Positions 25,729 through 36,837 are shown, numbered from the stretch's first letter. The stretch: 64,000 nucleotides of DNA from Hymenobacter canadensis (GCF_027359925.1 NZ_CP114767.1:4266501-4330500), one strand, 5' to 3'. The notes: generated by a model not told the origin, from the letters alone. Translations and numbers: made by a program.

Positions 25729-26067
25729 ATGACCACTATCCTGATCTGGCTTTCGGCCCTGTCGTTTCTGTTTTACGGCATCAGCTACTTCACCTCGCAA
25801 AAGCTTAAAGACGAATTCAAGCGCTACGGCCTGGCCAAGTTCGGTCCGCTGACGGCCGTGCTGGAAATCCTGGGGGGGCTGGGGCTGCTGGTGGGCCTCC
25901 AGGTTCCGCTGATTCTGTCGGTGGCGTCCGGCGGCCTGGCTGTGCTCATGCTGCTGGGCTTCGGCGTCCGGATGAAAATAAAGGATGGTTTCTGGCTGTC
26001 TCTGCCCTCGTTCCTGTTCATGCTGCTGAACGCGTACATCTTCTACGTATCGTTGCAGGCGTACTAA
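25729..26067 (+). CDS. DoxX-like membrane protein (copy 2)
   Basis: 112 residues from MTTILIWLSALSFLF, with four predicted transmembrane helices. KDEFKRYGLAKFGPL matches the first copy. The final helix is aromatic (LLNAYIFYVSLQAY). A longer upstream reading overlaps copy 1 in another frame and is rejected. It ends about 55 bp before a strong terminator. Confidence 0.72.
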   Translation: MTTILIWLSALSFLFYGISYFTSQKLKDEFKRYGLAKFGPLTAVLEILGGLGLLVGLQVPLILSVASGGLAVLMLLGFGVRMKIKDGFWLSLPSFLFMLLNAYIFYVSLQAY

Positions 26068-26069
26068 CG

Positions 26070-26096
26070 GGCATATTCAGGCGGAGCGCAGGACCT
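26070..26096. repeat. Possible decayed half of a type A palindromic element
   Basis: The segment GGCATATTCAGGCGGAGCGC followed by AGGACCT resembles the left arm of the type A elements (GTCATCCTGAGCGGAGCGAAGGACCT) with several changes. No right arm is present. Low confidence. Confidence 0.3.
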
Positions 26097-26120
26097 GTGC
26101 CCGGTAGACAGCTAACACAC

Positions 26121-26157
26121 AAAAAGCCCCGCCGGCATAACGCCGGCGGGGCTTTTT
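26121..26157. terminator. Bidirectional terminator
   Basis: AAAAAGCCCCGCCGGC / GCCGGCGGGGCTTTTT: a 16-bp stem with A5/T5 tails, between the convergent DoxX-like genes and clpB. Confidence 0.92.
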
Positions 26158-26173
26158 ACTTACTCCAATCTAC

Positions 26174-28792
<2,619 letters not shown>

Positions 28793-28930
28793 GGCTTGCT
28801 TTCGTCGTAGGGTGAGACTTCGCAATGGAAGGTTCTACGAGGGGACTAGCAAACGGGGTGCGAGGATGGTTTTGCTGACTTTTTGGCTGTAAAATTGTTT
28901 TTTGCTATAATTTAATATGACAAAATTTCA

Positions 28931-29497
28931 TTAGTGCTTTGCGTACAATACATGCCTAACTTCATCACATAGGGATTCAAGCTGTTCATAAAGCTTGTAG
29001 ATGTTGATGTTTTTTCCAGCTAATTCAAAATAGTAATTGTCTGACCTACTTCCTCCTGCGCTCATAAAAGGGAAAGATAACATAGCTACAGAAGGTGAAT
29101 TTTTTTCATGCTGTAATCTTCCTTTTCCTATCGAATATTCTTCCCAGTGAGCAATAATATCGCGGATAGTTTTGAACGGAAAATCCTTTTTAAGATCCTC
29201 GATTTTCGCAATTAAATCAGAATCTTCAAACTCTATCGCAACTTCCTCACAAACTGTTGCCAGCTCTGCTATTCCAAGAAACAACAACCAATACTCTTCT
29301 AATCCCGGTTTTAAGCTTCTAGAGATATTACTTAGCTCCAGATGTGAATCTGTGTCTTCAAAATCATGGCTTATCTGAATGTCATCCCACTTAAAGGATT
29401 CTGAAATATTATCTAAACAATACCGAAGGTTTTTCAGCGATGGTATGTATGCTTTAAATACAAAGCGTAGTAAGCCGATATTATGCTTGTTTTTCAT
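28931..29497 (-). CDS. AT-rich orphan gene with HEPN-like Rx4H motif
   Basis: 188 residues, largely helical, no signal peptide or membrane segment. It is strikingly AT-rich compared with all neighbours, so it was probably acquired horizontally. A helix pair (EEYWLLFLGIAELATVCEEV) is followed by TIRDIIAHWEEY, whose R112-x4-H117 fits the catalytic Rx4-6H of HEPN RNases; that similarity rests on one short motif. HEPN proteins are frequent in toxin-antitoxin and defence systems. Its start overlaps by 17 bp the end of a small reading frame that looks truncated at the point where AT-rich sequence begins. Confidence 0.55.
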   Translation of the reverse strand: MKNKHNIGLLRFVFKAYIPSLKNLRYCLDNISESFKWDDIQISHDFEDTDSHLELSNISRSLKPGLEEYWLLFLGIAELATVCEEVAIEFEDSDLIAKIEDLKKDFPFKTIRDIIAHWEEYSIGKGRLQHEKNSPSVAMLSFPFMSAGGSRSDNYYFELAGKNINIYKLYEQLESLCDEVRHVLYAKH

Positions 29498-29681
29498 ATA
29501 TTGATAAATGAATGATTAGATGATAATGCTCGGCCTCCACGACATACCGCAGGTTTTTACGGGTCCGAAACGTGTAATAGTGCGTGCAAACCAAAGGGCC
29601 ATCTTTATGGGATGGCCCTTTGCGGTAATGAAACGGGTAGCCTTCACCTAACTCGCGCTCAGATGGCATACTTGTAAGCAT
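29481..29681 (-). pseudogene. Probably truncated small gene, interrupted by AT-rich DNA
   Basis: 62-66 codons (ATG at 29681 or 29669). The GC-rich 5' part encodes a convincing segment, HYRKGPSHKDGPLVCTHYYT then FRTRKNLRYVVEAEHYHL. Its last 13 residues (IIHLSIYEKQA region) are encoded by AT-rich DNA belonging to the adjacent foreign gene. The start overlaps the preceding 54-codon gene by 11-23 bp, a coupled arrangement. The best reading is the N-terminal remnant of a longer protein whose 3' part was replaced. Confidence 0.45.
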
Positions 29682-29823
29682 TACGACGCAACCGAATCAA
29701 ATCCTCTTCACTGAGCGTGTCAAACTTGAATTGCTTGGCATATTCGCGGGCCTGGGCCAGCCGCTGCTCTTTGGTGAGCTTGGTTGGTTCTGTGGGCGTT
29801 GGCTTGTTGTCGGTGGTTCCCAT
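29659..29823 (-). CDS. Small charged protein, 54 residues
   Basis: Starts MGTTDNKPTPTEPTKLTKEQ and ends RLRRNAYKYAI. It has a Pro/Thr-rich head followed by a charged helical part (QRLAQAREYAKQFKFD). It is not recognised. Its stop codon overlaps the start of the next (truncated) reading frame (ATGCCATCTGA), so the two were probably translationally coupled, as small antitoxin-toxin or partner pairs often are (inference). Confidence 0.5.
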   Translation of the reverse strand: MGTTDNKPTPTEPTKLTKEQRLAQAREYAKQFKFDTLSEEDLIRLRRNAYKYAI

Positions 29824-29964
29824 AATGCAGCAGGGTTAAGTAGCTGTAATACCGCGAAGATACGGCAAAAGGTTCAGCTGGCGGCGCTGTATGGCTAGCT
29901 CCGGAGCCTCCAAACCTACCGGATTCCAGGATGGAGCCCAACCGCTTTTCCGCAACCTGGTTGG

Positions 29965-30366
29965 CTACTCCGCCAACTCGCCCAATTCCCGCAGCCAGTC
30001 GAAAATCAGCTGGTCCACGGCCGATACCTGGGGGCGGTGGCGGTAGCTGAGCCAGACGATTTCCTCGATTTCGGCGGCGGGCTGCAGCTGGCCGGTGTAG
30101 GTGGCGGCGTAGAGCGTCATCTGCACCAGCACGTCGGGGGCGTGGCCGTGGGCGGGGGCCGTGAACACGCCGCGCAACTGCAGGCTGGCCGGGTCCAGCG
30201 TCACGGTCAGCTCCTCCCGGATTTCGCGCAGCAGCGTGTCAGCGTCGGTTTCGCCCGGCTCGCGCTTGCCGCCGGGCAGGTAATAGGCGTCTTTGCCGCG
30301 GCTGCGGGTGCTGAGGATGCGGCCGTCGTGCAGGTGCAGCCAGGCAATCTTGTCGATGAGGGGCAT
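29965..30366 (-). CDS. Nudix hydrolase
   Basis: 133 residues. The Nudix box GGKREPGETDADTLLREIRE, continuing ELTV (about 32-55), matches G-x5-E-x7-REUxEExGU except for the usual final Gly. Such enzymes hydrolyse nucleoside diphosphate-linked compounds; the substrate cannot be told. It lies 35 bp after the sugar kinase gene in the same direction, so a shared transcript is possible. Confidence 0.85.
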   Translation of the reverse strand: MPLIDKIAWLHLHDGRILSTRSRGKDAYYLPGGKREPGETDADTLLREIREELTVTLDPASLQLRGVFTAPAHGHAPDVLVQMTLYAATYTGQLQPAAEIEEIVWLSYRHRPQVSAVDQLIFDWLRELGELAE

Positions 30367-30400
30367 GGGGCGGGAAAGTAGCCGTGAGCTGCGCGGAAAA

Positions 30401-31348
30401 TCAGGCGCGCTGCGGCAGGCGCTGCAACAGGCCCTGGTAGAGCCGGTCTACGTCGGGCTTGCGGAACAGCTCGGTGCCGGGGTTCATGGTGGCCGCCGAG
30501 CCGCAGGCCACGCCCAGGCGAGCGGTTTCGGGCAGGCTCAGGCCGGTGCTGAGGCCGTACACTAGGCCGGCCACCATACTGTCGCCGGCGCCCACGGTGC
30601 TGCGCTTTTTCACGGCGGGAGCCGGCACGTGGTCTACGGCGTCCTTCGTAACCACGCAGGCGCCCTGCGGCCCCAGCGACACCACCACTATTTCGGCCTG
30701 GCCCTCGCGCACCAGCTGCTGGGCGGCGGCCGCTACGGCGTCGTCGTCGAGCTCCTCCACGCCGGTCATCTTGCTCAGCTCGCCCACGTTGGGCTTGATC
30801 AGGTACACGCCTTCCTGCAGGATGCGCTGCAAAGCCGGGCCGGAGGTATCGGCAACGATGCGGGTGCCGGCCTGCTTGGCCCAGCGGGCTATTTCGGCCA
30901 GAAACTCCGGCTCCACGCCGGGCGGCAGACTGCCGCTGATAACCAGAAACCCGGGCACCTCGGGCAGGTTCCGCAGGGCCGCCAGCACCTGCTGCTGCTC
31001 GGTGGCGGTCAGCTCGGTGCCGGGCATACCAAAGCGGTACTGCTGGCCGCTGGAAGCATCTACCACGATGAAATTTTCGCGGGTGCGGCTGGCTGTTTCC
31101 ACGGCCAGCTGCTGCACCTGCTCCTGCGCCAGCAGCTCCTGCAGCAGCTGCCCGGTGGGCCCGCCGGCCGGAAATACCGCCACCGAATCGGCGCCCAACC
31201 GCCGCAGGGCCCGGCTCACGTTGATGCCGCCGCCGCCGGGCTCGAACCTAGGCGCGGCGCAGCGCAGCTTCTGGTCGGGGATGATGTGGTCGGCGGTGGT
31301 GCTTTTATCGACGGTTGGGTTCAGGGTAAGCGTGACGATACGGGCCAT
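30401..31348 (-). CDS. PfkB-family sugar kinase (1-phosphofructokinase / Pfk-2 type)
   Basis: 315 residues from MARIVTLTLNPTVDKS, the typical start of the 1-phosphofructokinase/tagatose-6-P kinase subgroup. GGGGINVSRALRRLGA (about 37-52) is the substrate-binding signature. The ribokinase-family active site GAGDSMVAGLVYG (about 255-267) carries the catalytic Asp. It phosphorylates a sugar phosphate, most likely fructose-6-P or fructose-1-P. No PTS genes are near, which favours a Pfk-2 role (inference). Confidence 0.87.
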   Translation of the reverse strand: MARIVTLTLNPTVDKSTTADHIIPDQKLRCAAPRFEPGGGGINVSRALRRLGADSVAVFPAGGPTGQLLQELLAQEQVQQLAVETASRTRENFIVVDASSGQQYRFGMPGTELTATEQQQVLAALRNLPEVPGFLVISGSLPPGVEPEFLAEIARWAKQAGTRIVADTSGPALQRILQEGVYLIKPNVGELSKMTGVEELDDDAVAAAAQQLVREGQAEIVVVSLGPQGACVVTKDAVDHVPAPAVKKRSTVGAGDSMVAGLVYGLSTGLSLPETARLGVACGSAATMNPGTELFRKPDVDRLYQGLLQRLPQRA

Positions 31349-31542
31349 ACATGCAAAGTAGCTGCGGCGCCGGAATGAGGGCCGCAAGAGAAAAATATGA
31401 AATAAGAACGCAGATGCCGGGCAGAATAAATGCGCTACTGCACTGACCCGTTGGCCGCCGCTGGTGGCTGCGGGGCCAGCTGCTGCAGCAAAACCAACAG
31501 CATGTGGTAGATTTCCTGCAGCTGCGCGGGGTCGGTCAGGGC

Positions 31543-32022
31543 CTACTCTTTGGTGAAAGTCAGGAGCGTGTCGGCGTCCGGCGCATTCGGGTCGGTGGTG
31601 AGGTCGAGACGCAGCTCCTGATACCGCAGCAGGGTTTGGCGCACCGCGGGGTCAGCAAAAAGCAGGGCTCGTAGCTGGTCGGGGTTGTTGGTGGTCATGA
31701 TGTACGCACTATCCAGGTCCGGGTCGCTCAATTCCACGTCTTGCAGGCCCAGCAGCTTGCCCAGCTCGTGCACCCAATCCTGCTCGTGCAGGGTGAAGTG
31801 GAGCGTCGGCTGGCCCGGCACCACGGCCCGGAAGGTGGTGGTTTCGTAGCCGCCTTCGAAGCCGCCGCCCAAATCGATGTCCAGGCTTAGCTGCATCTGA
31901 TAGCCGTTTTGGTGCAGGTTGGCGGTGTACTCGAGCAAGTCAGACTGGCGGATCATGTCGGCGGCTACCTGTTGCCACAGGGCAGCTTCGGTGTCGGCGG
32001 AAAAGGTGCGAATGGTGTCCAT
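31543..32022 (-). CDS. Hypothetical protein, possibly shortened by a recent stop codon
   Basis: 159 residues, acidic, soluble, no family recognised. The frame ends ...LLTFTKE at a TAG (31545-31543). It then stays open for 35 more codons to a second TAG at 31435, encoding the protein-like helix ALTDPAQLQEIYHMLLVLLQ followed by a Pro/Ala tail. A single G-to-T change (GAG to TAG) would explain it. The gene is single, upstream of the pfkB-type kinase in the same direction. Confidence 0.55.
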   Translation of the reverse strand: MDTIRTFSADTEAALWQQVAADMIRQSDLLEYTANLHQNGYQMQLSLDIDLGGGFEGGYETTTFRAVVPGQPTLHFTLHEQDWVHELGKLLGLQDVELSDPDLDSAYIMTTNNPDQLRALLFADPAVRQTLLRYQELRLDLTTDPNAPDADTLLTFTKE

Positions 32023-32192
32023 GGCAGTGGGAAAGTAGGAGTGCGGTAGTTGTACCGGCCTGGGCGCCGTGGGGTTGTTGGTGGCCTGGGCTGAAAGGAC
32101 GAATGAGTGCGTAAGGTATGACGTTGGAAAACGTGGCAGCGGTTGGCTTGACGGGGGCCAACCTGCGGCGCAAGCTTGCGTTAGCAGGGGCT

Positions 32193-32732
32193 ATGAGCCG
32201 TGCATTTACCAAAGAAGACGATTCGCAGGAAGCCCCCATTGTACCGCCCCGCGCGCCCTTGCCGCCCGGCATGGCCAACTACGTCACGCCCCGGGGGCTG
32301 GCCCTGCTGCGGGCCGAGCTGACGACGCTGGAAGCCACCCGCACCCGCGCCGAAGCCAACCGCGAAAACGAGGCCGACCGCACCCGCCTGCTTACCCTCT
32401 ACAATGCCCAGATCGTGGCCCTCAACGCCCGGCTCGGCAGTGCCCGGCTCATAGACCCACGTACGCAGCCCGCCCAGGAAGTGCGTTTCGGCGCTACCGT
32501 GACGCTGCGCACTCGTAGCGGCGGCCGGCCCGGCACCGAGCGGCGCTTCACCATTGTGGGCGTAGATGAGGCCGATGTGGCGGAAGGCCGGCTGGCATTT
32601 GTGGCGCCCATGGCGCGGGCGGTGCAGGGCGCGCAGCTGGGTCAGCTGGTTACGCTGCAGCTCGGGCCGCAGGAGGAAGAGGTGGAGGTAATCGGCATTT
32701 CCTACGACGACATAGCACTGCCGCCTCTCTAG
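32193..32732 (+). CDS. greB: GreB-like transcript cleavage factor
   Basis: 179 residues from MSRAFTKEDDSQE, the usual GreB start. The N-terminal coiled coil (about 40-110; RGLALLRAELTTLEATRTRA) carries acidic residues in ANRENEADRTR at the tip, which position the catalytic Mg2+ in RNA polymerase. The C-terminal FKBP-like domain includes RFGATVTLRT and EVEVIGISYDDI. It rescues backtracked RNA polymerase. An upstream in-frame start at 32118 gives an atypical N-terminus and is rejected. Confidence 0.88.
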   Translation: MSRAFTKEDDSQEAPIVPPRAPLPPGMANYVTPRGLALLRAELTTLEATRTRAEANRENEADRTRLLTLYNAQIVALNARLGSARLIDPRTQPAQEVRFGATVTLRTRSGGRPGTERRFTIVGVDEADVAEGRLAFVAPMARAVQGAQLGQLVTLQLGPQEEEVEVIGISYDDIALPPL

Positions 32733-32825
32733 CGCTTTGGCGGCTGCCCAACACGTATGTGGGTTGCTGCTGAAGATAAACTCCCGACATTTCGATTACC
32801 TGCCTTCTTTCTAATCCGTCTCGTT

Positions 32826-33983
32826 ATGCGGCTCCGATTTCTACTTTGCTGCGGTCTGCTTTTGGCCGCGTCCGGCCTGCGGGCCCAGTCCACTGTCACC
32901 GGCAGCATCCGCTTCGGCGGGGTCGTGCGCGACTACCGGCTGTATGTGCCGCGGGCGTACACCGGCGCGCGGCCGGTGCCGCTGCTGCTCAACCTGCACG
33001 GCTACGGCTCCAACAACCTGGAGCAGGAGCAGTACGGCGACTTCCGGGCCATTGCCGATACCGCCAACTTTCTGGTGGTGCATCCCAACGGCACCCTCGA
33101 CGGCACCGGCAGCCGTTACTGGAACACGTTCACGGCCCCCGGCAGCGGCGGCCCCAACGACGTAGCGTTTCTGGCCGCCCTGATTGATACGCTCAGCGCT
33201 AAATACCGCGTCGATGCCAACCGCGTGTATAGCACCGGCATGAGCAACGGCGGCTTCATGAGCTACGAGCTGGCCTGCCAGCTGAGCGGGCGCATTGCCG
33301 CCATTGCGTCCGTTACGGGCAGTATGGTGGCCAGCCGGCAGGCGGTGTGCATGCCGGGGCGGGCGGTGCCCATCCTCGAAATCCACGGCACCGCCGACGG
33401 CACCGTGCCCTACAACGGCAACCTGCTGTTTGTGCCCATCCCGACGCTGCTGGCAGGCTGGGTGCAGCGCAACGGCTGCAACCCCACGCCCGTCGTCACG
33501 CAGATCCCCGACATCAACACCGCCGACGGCAGCACCGTGGAGCGGCAGCTGTACACGGGCGGCCGCAACGGCAGCGTAGTAGAGCACTACCGCATCATCG
33601 GGGGCGGCCACACCTGGCCGGGCGCGCCGGTGAACATCGGCGTCACCAACCGCGACATCAACGCCAGCCGGGAAATCTGGCGCTTCCTGCGGCCCTACCG
33701 CCTGACTGGGCTGGTGGCTTCCACCAAACCCGAAACTTCCGGCCGGCTGTTGCAGCTGGCTCCCAACCCGGCGCAGGAGCTGGTAACGCTGCGCGCCGAA
33801 GCCGGCCAGCCGCTAACCCGCCTGCGTGTGACGGATGCGCTGGGCCGCGTGGTGCCGGCCACCCCGCGCCGCACTTCCGACGGCAGCCTGCAGCTGTCTA
33901 CAGCCGGCTGGGCGTCCGGCATCTACTGGGTGCAGGCCGAAGTAGCCGGGCAGCCAGTGGTGCGCAAGATGGTGAAGGAGTAG
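32826..33983 (+). CDS. Secreted PHB-depolymerase/feruloyl-esterase-like hydrolase with T9SS domain
   Basis: 385 residues. A signal peptide (about 1-21, ending GLRAQS) is followed by an alpha/beta hydrolase of the LpqC/esterase-PHB family. The oxyanion region is LLLNLHGYGSNN, the nucleophile is Ser140 in GMSNGGFMSY, and the His lies in GGGHTWPG. A C-terminal T9SS type A domain (LQLAPNPAQELVTLRA... to ...QPVVRKMVKE, about 305-385) predicts export to or through the outer membrane. It likely cleaves polyester or feruloyl ester bonds; the true substrate is unknown. Confidence 0.88.
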   Translation: MRLRFLLCCGLLLAASGLRAQSTVTGSIRFGGVVRDYRLYVPRAYTGARPVPLLLNLHGYGSNNLEQEQYGDFRAIADTANFLVVHPNGTLDGTGSRYWNTFTAPGSGGPNDVAFLAALIDTLSAKYRVDANRVYSTGMSNGGFMSYELACQLSGRIAAIASVTGSMVASRQAVCMPGRAVPILEIHGTADGTVPYNGNLLFVPIPTLLAGWVQRNGCNPTPVVTQIPDINTADGSTVERQLYTGGRNGSVVEHYRIIGGGHTWPGAPVNIGVTNRDINASREIWRFLRPYRLTGLVASTKPETSGRLLQLAPNPAQELVTLRAEAGQPLTRLRVTDALGRVVPATPRRTSDGSLQLSTAGWASGIYWVQAEVAGQPVVRKMVKE

Positions 33984-34022
33984 TCGGCCCGGCTTCTTTG
34001 CAGGCACAGGAATTTTATTCAG

Positions 34023-34111
34023 AACGTCATGCTAAGCCTGCCGAAGCAACTCTATTGCAACGGTAATCCAACGAAGCGGTAGAGATGCTTCGGCAGACTC
34101 AGCATGACGTT
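34023..34111. repeat. Interspersed palindromic element, type B (copy 1)
   Basis: 89 bp. The left arm is AACGTCATGCTAAGCCTGCC and the right arm ends GGCAGACTCAGCATGACGTT; pairing continues at AGAG...CTCT and ACCG/CGGT. It lies between the convergent esterase and 2-hydroxyacid dehydrogenase genes, where a terminator would be expected. Confidence 0.88.
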
Positions 34112-34124
34112 CAAGCAGCATTAC

Positions 34125-35060
34125 TCAATACCCGCGGGCCAGCTGCACCAGGTTTTGCAGCGGCTGCTGCTGGCGGAGGCGGTGCAAATTGTCGAGCAGG
34201 ATTTCCACTTTGCCTTCGTCTTCGCGGGGCTGGCCGCCGCCGCTGTGCTGGGTGAGCAGCACGTTGGGCAGGCCCCACAGCGGATTGTCGGCGGGCAGCG
34301 GCTCCCGGGCCGTTACGTCGAGGACAGCCCCGGCCAGTTGGCTGGCTTGCAGGGCCGCCAGCAGCGCTTCCTCGTCGGTGGTGTTGCCGCGCCCGACGCT
34401 GGCGTAGAGGGCGTGGGCGGGCAGGGCCTGCACCATTTCGGCCGAGAAAAACCCGTCGGCGCTGCCGGGTAGGCAGTTTACCACCAGGTCGGTTTCGGGT
34501 AGCGCGGCCAGCAGGTCTTCGCGGGAGTGCAGCTGGGCGCGGGCGTCGGTGCGGGCCAGCAGCTGCACGTGGCAGCGGAAGCCCGCCAGCTGCTCGGCCA
34601 CGGCCTGCCCGATGGCGCCACTGCCCAGAATCACCACCCGCTTGTCGCGCAGCAGCCCCACGCGGCCCCGGATAGGGCCGCCCACCCACTGCCGCCGGCT
34701 CTGTAGCACGGCCAGCTCCGGAATGGCGCGGTACCAGCCCAAAATGCCCGCCACGATGGTTTCGGCGCAGGGCCACGCGAAAAAGTCGCCCACGTTGGCC
34801 ACCGGAAAATCCACCCGAAGCTCCTGATACCGGTCGATTCCGGCCGAATCAATCTGCCAGAACTGCAGCGCGGCTGGCGCCCCGGCCGCAAACCACTCCG
34901 GCGGCGGATTGCCCAGCACCACCTCGGCTTGTTGAAATGCTGCCTGCTGCTGGTTTTCTGGTAAATCCTGCCGGAAAGTGGGGTGGATGTCGGCAGGTAG
35001 CTGCTGAAGCAGTAGCTGCCGGGCCTGGTCGTTGAGGGTGGAGTATACGAAGAGCTGCAT
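34125..35060 (-). CDS. D-isomer-specific 2-hydroxyacid dehydrogenase
   Basis: 311 residues. NAD-binding VVILGSGAIGQAVAEQL (about 144-160) replaces the more common GxGxxG, with Arg/Asp following at LLARTD. The family residues Arg (SVGRGNTTDEEAL) and His (LLTQHSGGGQP) are present at the expected spacing, with Asp/Glu in LDVTAREPLP. The enzyme reduces or oxidises a 2-keto/2-hydroxy acid; the substrate is unknown. It is a single gene between a palindromic element and divergent arsM. Confidence 0.88.
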   Translation of the reverse strand: MQLFVYSTLNDQARQLLLQQLPADIHPTFRQDLPENQQQAAFQQAEVVLGNPPPEWFAAGAPAALQFWQIDSAGIDRYQELRVDFPVANVGDFFAWPCAETIVAGILGWYRAIPELAVLQSRRQWVGGPIRGRVGLLRDKRVVILGSGAIGQAVAEQLAGFRCHVQLLARTDARAQLHSREDLLAALPETDLVVNCLPGSADGFFSAEMVQALPAHALYASVGRGNTTDEEALLAALQASQLAGAVLDVTAREPLPADNPLWGLPNVLLTQHSGGGQPREDEGKVEILLDNLHRLRQQQPLQNLVQLARGY

Positions 35061-35213
35061 AGCGTGCTTGTTCTCTGATTGTCGCCTCTGTATTGCGGAA
35101 TGGCGCTAAAATGCCCGCTTTGTACGGCGCGCCGGCCCCGGCGGCCGCCCAATCCTAAAAACCTGATAGCTTCGTAGATCCGCAGCCTCTCACTTTTATC
35201 CGGTTAGTTTCTT

Positions 35214-36263
35214 ATGGAAGACCTCACGCACAATCAGGTTCAGGACTACTACGGCCAGCAGCTGCGCACGCAGGATGACCTGCAAACCAATGCCTGCTGC
35301 ACCGACGATATTCCGGCCGAGCACAAGCGGATTCTGGCCCAGCTGGAGTCGGAAGTGCTGGAAAAATACTACGGCTGCGGCGTGGCCGTGCCGCCGCTGG
35401 TAGAAGGCTGCACTGTGCTCGACCTGGGCAGCGGCAGCGGCCGCGACGTCTACCTGCTGTCTAAGCTGGTGGGCCAAGACGGCCACGTAATCGGGGTGGA
35501 CATGACCGAGGAGCAGCTGGACGTGGCCCGCCGCCACATCGACACGCACACGGCGCGCTTCGGCTACTCGCGGCCCAACGTGGAGTTCCGCCACGGCTAC
35601 ATCGAAGACCTGCACTCAGCCGGCTTGCCCGACAACAGCGTGGACGTGGTGGTCAGCAACTGCGTGCTCAACCTCAGCACCGATAAGGAAGCCACCTACC
35701 GCGAGATTTTCCGGGTGCTGAAGCCCGGCGGCGAGCTGCACATTGCCGACGTATTCTCGGACCGCCGCGTGCCCGAAGTGCTGCGTCAGGACCCCGTGCT
35801 GTACGGTGAGTGCCTGAGCGGCGCCCTCTACATCGACGATTTCCGGCGCCTGCTGCAGCAGCTGGGCGTGGATGACTACCGCCTCACGGCCAGCCGCCGC
35901 CTCACCATCGGCAACCCCGAAATTGAGGCTAAAGTGGGCAACATCGGCTTCTACTCGCTCACGGTGCGGGCCTTCAAGCTGGCTCTCGAAGACCGGTGCG
36001 AAGACTACGGCCAGGTAGCCACCTACCTCGGTACCATCCCCGGCCACCCGCACGCCTTTGTCCTCGACGACCACCACCGCTTCGAAACCGGCCGCCCCAT
36101 GCTGGTGTGCGGCAACACGGCCGAAATGGTTGGCCTGACCCGCTACGGCGCGCATTTCCGGGTGTTCGGCAATAAGGAGCAGCACTTCGGCCTGTTTCCG
36201 TGCGGCCCTACGGCAGCCGCTCCCGCCGGCACCGATGCCGCGGCGGCGTCCTGCGGCTGCTAG
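35214..36263 (+). CDS. arsM: Arsenite S-adenosylmethionine methyltransferase
   Basis: 349 residues. SAM-binding motif I is VLDLGSGSGRDVYLLSKLVG (about 68-87). The As(III)-binding cysteines expected for ArsM are visible: C28-C29 (NACCTDD), C150 (VSNCVLNL) and C200 (GECLSGAL). The C-terminus ends SCGC, a common extra thiolate pair. It converts arsenite to methylated, partly volatile species. No arsR, arsB or arsC is adjacent; the ArsR-like gene at 11.5 kb is far away. Confidence 0.92.
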   Translation: MEDLTHNQVQDYYGQQLRTQDDLQTNACCTDDIPAEHKRILAQLESEVLEKYYGCGVAVPPLVEGCTVLDLGSGSGRDVYLLSKLVGQDGHVIGVDMTEEQLDVARRHIDTHTARFGYSRPNVEFRHGYIEDLHSAGLPDNSVDVVVSNCVLNLSTDKEATYREIFRVLKPGGELHIADVFSDRRVPEVLRQDPVLYGECLSGALYIDDFRRLLQQLGVDDYRLTASRRLTIGNPEIEAKVGNIGFYSLTVRAFKLALEDRCEDYGQVATYLGTIPGHPHAFVLDDHHRFETGRPMLVCGNTAEMVGLTRYGAHFRVFGNKEQHFGLFPCGPTAAAPAGTDAAAASCGC

Positions 36264-36308
36264 GAGGTAGACCATTCGCTTGCCATAAATAACAGCTTCA
36301 TTCTACTG

Positions 36309-36345
36309 AAAAAAGGCTCCGCATCGGTTGATGCGGAGCCTTTTT
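36309..36345. terminator. Bidirectional terminator after arsM
   Basis: AAAAAGGCTCCGCATC-GGTT-GATGCGGAGCCTTTTT: a perfect 16-bp stem with a tetraloop, between convergent genes. Confidence 0.93.
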
Positions 36346-36367
36346 GCTGACGTCGAATGTCAGGAAA

Positions 36368-36661
36368 CTAGTCTTTCTTGGAGTACTGCCGGTAGCGGAC
36401 CGGATCCTTTTTCTTGTCCTTTTTGCGGCCGATGATGGCCCCGCCTACGGCACCAGCCGCGCCGCCGATGATAGCGCCTTTGCCCCGGTCGCCTTTACCG
36501 GCAATGACGGCGCCGGCCGCGGCACCCGTGCCGCCCCCGATGATGGCGCCTTTGCCTTTCCGGCTCATGCCAGACTGGGCCGCAGCGTCGGAAGCGGAAA
36601 CGGTGCTGCTCAGCATCAGTACGGCCGACAGCATGGCTGCATATATTTTGATGGTCTTCAT
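36368..36661 (-). CDS. Glycine-zipper envelope protein
   Basis: 97 residues. The signal peptide (about 1-29) ends DAAAQS. Two copies of a glycine-zipper unit follow, KGAIIGGGTGAAAGAVIAGK and KGAIIGGAAGAVGGAIIG, linked by GDRG. A very basic tail (RKKDKKKDPVRYRQYSKKD) ends the protein. Such small proteins insert into or line membranes; the function is unknown. The reading frame is open far upstream, but the signal peptide fixes the start at 36661. Confidence 0.82.
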   Translation of the reverse strand: MKTIKIYAAMLSAVLMLSSTVSASDAAAQSGMSRKGKGAIIGGGTGAAAGAVIAGKGDRGKGAIIGGAAGAVGGAIIGRKKDKKKDPVRYRQYSKKD

Positions 36662-36778
36662 GTCAGTGAAATTTAGCAGTTGGGAAACTGATATATGCCC
36701 CTGAAACGGCCGGCGGAATAGTAGGGTTATAGGCAGGCCATAATATTGCACATCAGGAGTATGCCGGCCAGCCGCCAA

Positions 36779-36813
36779 CAAAAAAACACCCCGAGCCAGA
36801 TGGCCCGGGGTGT
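36779..36813 (-). terminator. Terminator of the S9 peptidase gene
   Basis: Stem AACACCCCG/CGGGGTGTT with an A-run on the left, which is a U-run for the leftward transcript ending at 36838. Confidence 0.8.
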
Positions 36814-36837
36814 TGGAAAATGCGTTGGCGGAGCTGG

